Program-made: the position numbers and the translations under genes
In this document: positions 55,992-64,000 of the stretch, piece after piece
Layout of the letters: every line of letters begins with the position of its first letter
Numbering within the stretch: the stretch's first letter is position 1
Source: Cryptomeria japonica
Taxonomy: Eukaryota > Streptophyta > Pinopsida > Cupressales > Cupressaceae
Assembly (NCBI RefSeq): GCF_030272615.1
Contig: NC_081414.1
Coordinates: 3,663,501-3,727,500 of the forward strand
Length of the DNA: 64,000 nucleotides
Direction of reading: 5' to 3'
The notes under the pieces: generated by a model
Seen by the model: only the letters and a program-made list of their open reading frames with translations
What the model was told of the DNA's origin: nothing
The model's database searches: none

Positions 55992-57911
55992 ATGAATAGG
56001 GGAAGGAATACTAGGTCTTATATGAAGAAAAATCCTCAAGATAAGTTGCATGAAGGGTTACCTGAACCAGTCAGGAAGGGCTGGAAGGGAAATGTTATTC
56101 CTGATCAGTCAAATCAGTCATGGAAGCAGAAGAGTAATCAAACAGGTAAGTCTTCTGAGCGTCCCGTATATGCAAGGTGCAATGTCTCTTCTCATGACTC
56201 TAACCATGATATTATGGGTTTTCATGCTGGCCCATTTGGTACTAATGATGATATCCAAACCTTTCACCCAAGATTGTCTAATACCAGCGCTTCTAGGAGA
56301 GATAGGCATAGTACAAGTAATAGGGTCAGTTCCATTCCCAAAACTATGGAAGGAAATATTAGTCTGATTGATATGGACCAGCTAAATGTGTCGGATTCAG
56401 AGGAAACCTTGCCAGATCAAGATAAAGTGTCCCAAGAAATTGAGGTTCTCAATAAGAGAGTGCATCAATTGATTGCTATGAGAAAAAAGAAGGAAAAGGA
56501 AAAGGAGAATGAAACCAAAGCCAAACTTATTGAAAGAGAAAGATTATTAAGACAGATTGCAGATCTTGAGTTGTTTGCTCAAGAAGAACCTAGGAGTGAA
56601 GAGCATGGTCCTATTATTAGAGAAATCTTGGATCCTAAAATAGATTATGCACCTAAAGTTGCAGCACAACCTAGTAGGGAGGTTCACAATGGTCCCCAAC
56701 TTAATAGACCTGTTATTGACAAAGGGAAGCAGAAAGAAGTGGAGATTAGGTCTATGGATCTAGTGTCAGGAAGTGCAAAAGGACCCCAAAGAATGACTTT
56801 GCATGAGATTGAGGTAGAAAGGATAAGGAAAGAAAATGAAAACCTGCAAAGGGAGTTAGAAAAGGTTGAAATAGAAGCACTTAATGTTGAGATCAGAAGA
56901 AAGATACATTTCTTAAAAGCTCCTCCTATAACTTTCCCACCTGTAGATCAGAGTAATTTTACATCTCAACATACTTCTGCCTCTCTGTTGAATACTCAAC
57001 CAATGATCCAAACAAATGCTACCCCAAATAATTTTGTTGTTCCCTCCAGTACAATTCCAGCAAACCAAACCAGTCATGTTCCATCCCATAATCAAAGTCA
57101 TCAAACTCCTAGAGCTGGTGGTTCAGGCCCAAGGGTGAATACTGGAAATAACTTTGCTGGAAATCAATTTCAAAGGAGACCTATAAATGTTGAGTTGTAT
57201 AGGCAGTTGTATTTTGATGGAATTCCAGGATATCCAAATCGTGTCCCTATTGAAATGAGGGATAGACTCCAGAAGTTTGTTGGGAACAATGCTATCAATG
57301 TTGAAGAGCATCTGAAATATTTTGGTGACATGATTAATGACTATGAAATTGGTGATGAGGATGTCATCATGAAGTTGTTTGTGCAATCTTTGATTGAGGA
57401 TGCTAGAGATTGGTACAGAGGGTTACTTGTAGATAGCATTAGTTCTTGGGAGGAATTCAAGAATTGCTTTAAAGAGCAATATGGAGATAAGACAAATGTG
57501 AGCTTCATGCTCAACGAATTTAACAATATCAGGAAGTCTGATAATGAGGTTGTTATAGATTTTAATGCATGGTTTCAAAAGGCAATGCATAGGCTCCTTC
57601 AATGTATGAGGTTAGATGAGAATGTATGTCTAACCACTTATTACAATGCCTTTGATCCTAAGATGGCTTATATTCTCAGAGATAAGAACCCGCATAGTTT
57701 AAGAGATGCTTTCAGAATTGCAATCAATGTAGAGAGTAATAGAAAAACATCAGGTAAAGTGGGAAGAAGGACTGATGGAAGATTGTGGCAGGAGCAAAAA
57801 CCACAACAAAATAAATCCTCTAAAGAAGAGGATAAAATAGAGAAATTAATGATTGTTGTTAAGGATCTTACTGCTAAAGTAAGTAAACTTGAGAAGCCTC
57901 ACTACAACTAG
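55992..57911 (+). CDS. Ty3/gypsy Gag (639 codons), open
   Basis: Capsid polyprotein. The start ATG 55992 follows GTTAGCAAG. The N-terminal third is basic and low-complexity. Residues about 145-310 form coiled coils (EVLNKRVHQLIAMRKKKEKE). The retrotransposon gag domain lies at about 395-520, with FVQSLIEDARDWYRGLLVD (Trp at about 474) and WEEFKNCFKEQYGD. It ends LEKPHYN at a TAG which may be a mutated CAG, because coding-like sequence goes on in frame (QDRPARLHDMPYNTTWKDD) before other stops. The zinc knuckle is in the next segment in another frame. This is the best preserved frame of the element. Confidence 0.85.
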   Translation: MNRGRNTRSYMKKNPQDKLHEGLPEPVRKGWKGNVIPDQSNQSWKQKSNQTGKSSERPVYARCNVSSHDSNHDIMGFHAGPFGTNDDIQTFHPRLSNTSASRRDRHSTSNRVSSIPKTMEGNISLIDMDQLNVSDSEETLPDQDKVSQEIEVLNKRVHQLIAMRKKKEKEKENETKAKLIERERLLRQIADLELFAQEEPRSEEHGPIIREILDPKIDYAPKVAAQPSREVHNGPQLNRPVIDKGKQKEVEIRSMDLVSGSAKGPQRMTLHEIEVERIRKENENLQRELEKVEIEALNVEIRRKIHFLKAPPITFPPVDQSNFTSQHTSASLLNTQPMIQTNATPNNFVVPSSTIPANQTSHVPSHNQSHQTPRAGGSGPRVNTGNNFAGNQFQRRPINVELYRQLYFDGIPGYPNRVPIEMRDRLQKFVGNNAINVEEHLKYFGDMINDYEIGDEDVIMKLFVQSLIEDARDWYRGLLVDSISSWEEFKNCFKEQYGDKTNVSFMLNEFNNIRKSDNEVVIDFNAWFQKAMHRLLQCMRLDENVCLTTYYNAFDPKMAYILRDKNPHSLRDAFRIAINVESNRKTSGKVGRRTDGRLWQEQKPQQNKSSKEEDKIEKLMIVVKDLTAKVSKLEKPHYN

Positions 57912-58045
57912 CAAGATAGACCTGCTAGATTGCATGATATGCCATATAACACTACATGGAAAGATGACAAACCTATGCAAGATAAATCAAAAGGCACACA
58001 AAATCAGAACACCCTGATCCTTTAAAGGGAGGAAGTGCACATAAT

Positions 58046-58420
58046 ATGGAAAATACTCCTTGGTGTATGGCATGTGATGGGCCACATTCCCCTTATCAGT
58101 GTGTTGTGGCTCAAGCTCTAAATGAATCCATGAGAAATGAGGGTGAACCTTTAGTCAATATGTTTGAGTATACTATGGACAGTGACTAGGAGTCTTCAGA
58201 AGATGAAGCAAGTGAATATGATGTCTCGAGAAGCAATGCAAATTGCCCAAGGCAACTGAAAATTGACTGGCATCCCACTTTGAATGTGGTCACAATAGAA
58301 GATCAAGAGATTCATCTCAGAAGGCCTAGTGAGGAGGAAGTCAAGAATCTTTCTAAGGCTGCAATAGCCAAAGCTAAGCATAACTATAATCTGAGAAGCA
58401 ATAAAGATGATGAAGATTAG
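58046..58420 (+). pseudogene. Gag C-terminal part with CX2CX3HX4C zinc knuckle
   Basis: The frame begins MENTPWCMACDGPHSPYQC (knuckle at 58064-58102), the short-spaced knuckle form I associate with Athila/Tat Gag proteins. One internal TAG (58187-58189, probably from CAG) interrupts it. An acidic stretch and IDWHPTLNVVTIEDQE follow, then the stop at 58420. Between 58421 and 58922 the sequence is Lys/Thr/Ser-rich and broken in all frames, probably the gag-protease linker. Confidence 0.65.
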
Positions 58421-58922
58421 GGTAAGCCCTCGGTTCTATGTTTTTTAAAGAAGTTTCTTCTAAGAGGATCACTGAAAACAAAACTCCTGTCAAAGATAGT
58501 CAGGCTAAAAGTAATTAGTCAAGTAACTCAGGGAAACCTGATATTGTTGATACCACTGGTAATAAGGCAGAGACTATTGGTGACAAGAGAACAAGTCACC
58601 AAAAGACAGAGAAGGTTAAAGCTCATGCCGAGTCTAATGTTAATACTACTTTTGATATGACCCAAGCTTTAACACATATGAAAGTTTCAGTACCTTTGAT
58701 AGAGCTGTTGAAAATGAAAGAACATAGAGAGGCCGATTTTTCTTTGATTTTAAGTATATCAAATGTGGATACTTCTTCTAAAAAGGGAAATGCAAAAGAT
58801 GAGAAGGATCAAGAACAAAAGGTCCCATAAGTTTATGTCGACACCACTATTAATCAAGAACCATCTCAAATTGATCCCTTTTATGTCACATTGTTAGTAA
58901 ATAACAGATTGATAAAAATTGC

Positions 58923-59397
58923 ATGATAGATTCTAGTGCAGCTGCTAATGTAATGCCTTATGGGGTTATGAGAGAACTAGGTTTGTCGGTACACACTTCA
59001 TACGGGAGGTGTTATGCTATGGATAATAGAGAAGTGCCTGTTGTGGGTACCATGAAAGATGTAGAAGTAAAAATAGCAGCATTCCCTGAAGCTACTTATA
59101 AAATGGATGTAATAGTCATAGACACCAAGCCCCATTATGGCATGCTTCTGTCTAGACAGTGGGCTGTTGTTGTTGGAGGACATCTTCAGCTAGATTTATC
59201 ATATGCAACTATCCTAGTGAATGGGAATTCAGTAAAATTGTATAGAGAACCACGTGCCCCAGTGGTTATTGAAAAAATAGACCCAAACATGCTTAATTGC
59301 ATGATAGATGTAGATCTTGATAACTTCAGTATTGAATCCATTCAGCCTCAGTTGAAGAATATTGATCTTATTGTTGATGAGCTGAAATCCCAAGAAG
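58923..59397 (+). pseudogene. Retroviral-type aspartic protease
   Basis: MIDSSAAANVMPYGVMRELG has the protease active-site layout D-S/T-G-A with the Gly replaced by Ser. VIDTKPHYGMLLSRQWAVVV matches the second conserved block (usually ILGR-type). The frame is open through this domain into the RNase H part. The Gly-to-Ser change can arise by G-to-A and would be expected to inactivate the enzyme. Confidence 0.7.
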
Positions 59398-59956
59398 GCC
59401 TGTGGCATATGTATTTTGATGGAGCTTGCTCTAAAGAAGGGTCTGGAGCAGGAGTTCTCTTTATTTCCCCATCAAGTATTCTTTTTTGTTGGCATTCCAA
59501 TGTACAAATAACACGGTTGGGTATGAGGCTCTGTTATTAGGCCTAGAAATTGCTAAAAGACATGGGATCAAGTTGTTAAGGGTATATGGAGACTCTGAAC
59601 TTGTAGCGTCTCAGATAAGGTCAAGGTATGTATCTAAAAATGACAAGTTAAAAAAGTACAAACATGTTGTTTGGAGTGTCATTGAACACTTTGATGAATT
59701 TTCCATTGATTGGAATGAAAGGTTTAAGAACATTATGACAAATTTTTTAGCTAATGTTGCATTAAAAAATGATGATGTAACATTGACTGGAATTTCAATA
59801 ATTGAGACAAAAGCCAGACCAACCATCCTAGATAATGTGTACAATTGGCAAGTTTTTGAGGATGATGAAGACATCCTCAGATTTTTACAATGCATAGATG
59901 ACTATGAAGGTCAAATGATTGATTGTAATGCATTGGTGGAAATAGTAGATGGATAG
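59398..59956 (+). pseudogene. RNase H domain located upstream of reverse transcriptase
   Basis: WHMYFDGACSKEGSGAGVLF opens an RNase H fold, a frameshift lies at about 59470-59500, then NNTVGYEALLLGLEIAKRHG, RVYGDSELVASQI and NFLANVAL follow. Catalytic residues D (FDGA), E (YEALLLGLE) and D (GDSEL) are present; the last Asp (usual ADALA) is lost. The pattern is that of the extra, archaeal-like RNase H known in plant Tat-lineage elements, not of the RNase H that follows RT at 61055. Its place before RT is noteworthy. Confidence 0.75.
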
Positions 59957-60130
59957 GAAACAATTTTTGGAAGTGACATAGTGCAGCTAGAGACAAATGA
60001 AATACCCAGGGGACTTGTTGAACTAGAGGGTATGTTCAGTTACAGTGATGGTCACTTACATCAAGCATCATCTACAAAGTTGGAGGAGTTGGAAGAGGTA
60101 AACTTGGGGACTTAATCTTCCCCTAAGTTA

Positions 60131-61606
60131 GTGTATATCGGGAGAAACTTGTCTCCCCATATTAAGACTAACCTCCTTAATTTGCTAAGGAAATACAAAC
60201 ATGTTTTTGCTTGGTCCTATGAGGATTTAAAGGCGTATAGACAAGACTTATTTCAACATGAAATACCTCTGCATCCCGATGCTAAGCCTTTTAGACAAAA
60301 GCAAAGACCCATTAACCCCCTCCTAGAATCCAAGATGCAACAAGAGTTGATTAAGCTGAGAGAAGGGGGGATTATAAAGCCTATAAGGCATTCTTCATGG
60401 GTATCAAATTTAGTGCCTGTCAGAAAAAAGAATGGGGACATAAAGCTTTGTGTGGATTTTAGGAACTTAAATGTTGCCTCCCTTAAAGATAGTTATTCAT
60501 CCCCAAACATGGAAGCCATGTTACAAAGGGTAACTGGTTGTGATTTATTGTCAATGATGGATGGATTTTCTGGTTACAATCAGGTATTAGTGAAAGAATC
60601 TGAGCAGTTCAAGACCGCTTTTACTACCCCTTGGGGAACTTATGTGTATGTAAGAATGCCATTTGGTTTGAAGAAGGTTGGTGCAACTTTTCAAAGGGCT
60701 ATGGATGTAGCCTTCATGGAATTTGTTAATATCATAATGGTTGTTTACCAGGATGATCTGATATGTTTCTCAAAGAAGGTAGATGACCACTGTGGTCATT
60801 TGGAAAAAATATTTTGCAAGGCCTTGGAGTTTGGTGTATCTTTAAATCCAAAGAAATGCCACTTTGATGTAATTGAAGGAAAGTTACTGGGGCACATTGT
60901 ATCTAAGGAGGGAGTCAAAATTGACCTTGAAAGAATTGAGGCTATCAATAGGGTGCTTCAACCAAAAAATATTAAAGGAATTTAGTCTTTTCTGGGTATA
61001 GTAAACTTTGTCAGAAGATTTATTGCAAATTTTGCTAAAATTGTCAAGCTCATTGTGAAGATTTTGAAGAAGGATGCCAAGTTTGTTTGGGATGATGAGG
61101 CAACACTAGCATTTGATAAGATTAAACAGGCTATTCAGGAAGCCCCAGTGCTTAAGTCCCCTGACTATAGTAAGCCTTTTTCACTATTTTCTTTTGCTTC
61201 ATATCATACTATAGCAGCGGTACTATTACAAAAAGATGGTGAAGATTATGAACATCCGATTGCCTTCTACATCAAATCATTGCAAGCTACTGAACTGAAA
61301 TATGAAATTATGGAAAAACAGGCATATGCTTTAGTCAAGGTTGTTAAAGTATTTAGGCCTTATCTGGTAAGTTCCCAAATTGTAGCCTATGTACCACATG
61401 CAGATGTGAAAGACATCATGTCCCAGTCTGAAGTAACTGGAAAAAGATGCAGATGGAGAATACAAGAATTTGATCTTGAGATCAAAATCGCAAAGCTGGT
61501 AAGAGGTCTAGGCTTAGCCAAGTTAATGACTGAGACAAACTTTGAGGATATTGATATAAATAATGTTGAGATTGAAGAGGTTATGGTTACTAGTATTGAG
61601 AGGTAG
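60131..61606 (+). pseudogene. Ty3/gypsy reverse transcriptase and second RNase H
   Basis: RT is recognised by WVSNLVPVRKKNGDIKLCVD, FRNLN, LLSMMDGFSGYNQV, FKTAFTTPWGTYVYVRMPFG and the catalytic box YQDD (60746-60757; usually YVDD or YIDD). A TAG at 60983-60985 (from CAG, in the conserved IQSFLG motif) is the only stop. RNase H follows with FVWDDEATLAFDKIKQAI, SFASYHTIAAVLLQ (the first Asp lost) and YEIMEKQAYALV. It ends at a TAG at 61604-61606. Confidence 0.85.
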
Positions 61607-62798
61607 CCATGGTATTCAGATATAGTATACTTCTTGAAGAATGCCTCATGTCTAGAAGGTATGACACACAACCAGAACATAACACTAAAGTTAAAATCAC
61701 ATAAATATGTTCTTATTCAGGGAGACCTGTATTGGAGGAACGGTGATGGATGCTACTGGTTTGTTTGGACGAATTCCATGTTGAGAAGGTTCTGAAAGAG
61801 ATGCACAATGGGGTATGCGGAGGCCAATATTCAGCTAAAACTACTACTGGTAGGATAATTAGAGCAGGGTATTATTGGCCAACTTTGTTGAAGGATGCTC
61901 ATAAGTATGTTAAAAAATGTGATCCTTGTCAAAGGTTTTCTTCTAAACTAAAGTATGTTGATTCTTTGCCTTTGAATTCTGTTACAGTTGAAGCCCCTTT
62001 TGTTCAATGGGGCTTTGATTTTATTTGAGAGATAATAGAAAAATCAAGCAGGGGTCATAGATGGATCCTGGTGGCTACAGATTATTTCACCAAGAGGATT
62101 GAAGCCATACCTACCAAACAGGCCACTAGTAAAGTGGTCACCAATTTTTTAATGGATAATATAATAACAAGGTTTGGTGTGCCTGCTAAAATGGTCATGG
62201 ACAATTCCATGTGCTTCAGGTCTGAGGATTTTGTAGAGTTTTGTGCTAATTATGGGGTCTCCTCAATATTATCAAGAGGATCCTAGAGGAAAATAAAAGG
62301 TCTTGGGATCAAAAGCTCAGGTTAGCTTTATGGGTTGACAGGGTGGCTGTAAAAAAGGCCATTGGTACATCCCCTTTTGAGCTAGTTTATGGAGTGAAAG
62401 CTAGACTACCTGTGAATAATTTGCTTCCAGTTTATAATTTTTTGCAGATTGAAGAATTAGAAATGTCTGAGCCCATGTAAGAAAGAATGATTCAGTTAGT
62501 AGAGCTGGAGGAAATGAGGACTGCAACCCATAAAAGGAATATGAAACTTCAATTACAGTCAAAGTACCTTTTTGATAAAAGGACTAGAATAAGAAAATTC
62601 CAGATTGGTGATATGGTGTTGCAGTGGAATGCAAGAGATCAAGACAAAGGCAAGCACAAGAAATTTGAATCACTATGGATAGACCCTCTAATCATTTTTG
62701 ATGTTAATGGAAAATATTCCTATTTCCTTCAAAGATTGAATGGTGAGCTACAGGAACTGCCAGTGCATGGACAGTTTCTGAAACAATATTTCTCATGA
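61607..62798 (+). pseudogene. Ty3/gypsy integrase, with catalytic-core deletion
   Basis: The region between RNase H and integrase has a frameshift near 61745. The zinc-binding domain is EMHNGVCGGQYSAKTT...KKCDPCQ, with the second His replaced by Gln. The core has GFDFI, then TGA where Gly is usual, ATDYFTKRIEAIPT, and VMDNSMCF. The segment normally holding the third catalytic residue (PQGNGxAE) is missing between about 62260 and 62275. IGTSPFELVYGVKARLPV and QIGDMVLQWNARDQDKGKHK complete the C-terminus, which ends VHGQFLKQYFS at 62798. Confidence 0.8.
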
Positions 62799-62927
62799 GT
62801 TTTCCATGCATAGTAGTTTAGGTTTTCTTTTGTTAAGGTTTTGTTGGTTTGTGTTCCTGAGTTTTTGCCAAATTCTTGTGTTGGTCTTGCATCCAACCAT
62901 CCCCAGTCAGAGCCGCTTTTATCACTA

Positions 62928-64000
62928 TTTTAAATATGTTGATAATCTTGCCTTTTAGCTGTTGGAGTTTGTCAAAATTCAGAAATTTGACATTTGTCTG
63001 CAAGTTTATGGTTCTAAGGGTTTAGGAATTTTGGGCATTTCAAAAGCATTTGAAAAAAAAAAAAACCTTTGTGTCACTTTTTCTCCAAATCTTCTTTTTG
63101 CTCATTACCTTTTTCCACTTAAGTGGAAGGGTTGTCAGATCGTTGCAGAGGGGGGCCCTTTTAGGTCTAGGCTTAGGCGGGTCCTTATAATTTTGAAATA
63201 TTTTGCAATATTTTCCTAAGTCCTAAGTCTTTCCTATCTGTTGGGTTACCTAAAGATCGAGCAAGTTTCTTTAGATCTCACGGTTGTAGCTATACCACAA
63301 CATAAAGTTGTACGATGGTTATTTGTTGCGACATGGCAACAAACCACTAGCGGTGGACTATGGCCGACGGGTTAAAGCAGTTACAGTTAAGCCAGACGGT
63401 TAAGTACAAGCAGCAAAGTATCGAAGAAGTTTAAAGATTGAGCAGGTTCTTGTTGATCTGGTGGTTGTCGCTGATCCACCATGTAAAGTTGCTTGAATAT
63501 TATCCTTCGCGGACCAGTGACTAGATGGTGGGACCCACTCATAGGAAGCGTTCTAAGTGTGTTAAAGTGCAAATAATTTTTTGTGCATTGACGGTTGTCG
63601 CTATACTGCAACATAAAGTTGTTCGAATGTTATTCTTCGCGAATCAGCGACCAAGTGGTGGGGCCCATGAGAAAGGTGGGTTTGATGGTGCAGACATGGC
63701 GGGTGAGTTGGCGAACAGGTGGATCTACTAGCCTAAACCTAAGGTGACACGTGGCGAAGCAGAGGGTATAAGACCAAGGTTCGGTGGTGATGAGATGGTA
63801 GTCAAGTGGCATGTCATCAAACTCATAAAATGAATTATCGAACAAACCTTGGCTGCGATGGATCTCTAAAAGGATTCACCGAAAGCATCGTTTCCATCGA
63901 TAATAAAGTACATCGAAGAAATCAGAACTGGTCCTGCTGATAAAATAAAAAAGTACCGATGAAACTATAGAATTGATGAGACATGTATACAGCTCGTCGA
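62928..64000 (+). repeat. 3' LTR of the Tat-like element, continuing past the window
   Basis: It aligns with 48254-48868 and then 53415-53960, giving the uninterrupted sequence across the copia insertion site. Hairpin repeat copies are at 63276-63360, 63459-63533 and 63588-63664. The 129 bases between integrase and the LTR show no obvious polypurine tract. Confidence 0.8.

Larger units (their letters stand above)
48254..64000 (+). mobile_element. Tat-like Ty3/gypsy element with gag-pol, running out of the window
   Basis: The 5' LTR (48254-48868 and 53415-55605, split by a copia element), PBS region (55613-55822), gag (55992), zinc knuckle (58046), protease (58923), RNase H (59398), RT and RNase H (60131), integrase (to 62798) and 3' LTR (62928 to beyond 64000) are all in order on the + strand. 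The two LTRs differ at about 7% over the first 135 bases by eye, so it is old. Coding regions carry many nonsense changes and frameshifts, so the copy is dead. It sits in the leader of the outer Tat-like element. Confidence 0.85.

Overview
This window is nuclear DNA of a seed plant with a very large, retrotransposon-filled genome, most likely a gymnosperm. That call is an inference from two things: a plastid-protein gene with an intron of more than 12 kb, and dense, old, nested Ty1/copia and Ty3/gypsy elements with very long LTRs. There are no bacterial features.

Host gene. The only host coding sequence I can support is the 3' end of an ORANGE (OR) gene on the + strand: a 137-bp penultimate exon (15923-16059) and the terminal exon (28405-28482, ending in TAG). 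They are separated by a 12,345-bp intron full of LTR-element remnants. Their peptides match the DnaJ-type cysteine-rich C-terminus of OR, the plastid protein that stabilises phytoene synthase. Upstream exons were not found, so the preceding intron probably exceeds 15.9 kb.

1-15.9 kb. A minus-strand gypsy-type element of 'family A' enters from the left (leader and PBS 1-825, LTR 826-3914). It is inserted in the LTR of a minus-strand copia-type element that carries gag but no pol (3915-10166). A second family A LTR copy occupies about 10.9-14.56 kb. 16-28.4 kb (intron) holds an inverted LTR pair, a decayed copia element (18.9-21.6 kb, -), a gag-only gypsy-like element (21.6-24.0 kb, +), a third family A LTR (to 25586, -), and other LTR fragments.

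28.5-38.4 kb is downstream of OR and holds LTRs, solo LTRs and short tandem duplications but no convincing gene. 38.4-64 kb is a nest. An outer Tat-like element (LTR 38437-39042 plus 46219-46393, PBS at 46397, leader to 48253) has its LTR split by a 7,176-bp family A unit (39043-46218) with a perfect AAACC target duplication. A second Tat-like element (48254 to beyond 64000, gag/PR/RNase H/RT/RNase H/INT, PBS of tRNA-Arg type) interrupts the outer element's leader. A copia element (48869-53414) interrupts that second element's 5' LTR.

Most interesting object. The 39043-46218 unit looks like a giant solo LTR. It holds an array of 11 palindromes at a mean period near 166 bp, a TATA box and possible intron, a single 1,084-codon reading frame broken only by two in-frame TGA codons, and a second TATA box near its 3' end. 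An ORF of unknown function inside an LTR, with its own promoter next to a regular hairpin array, is the best candidate here for something not yet described.
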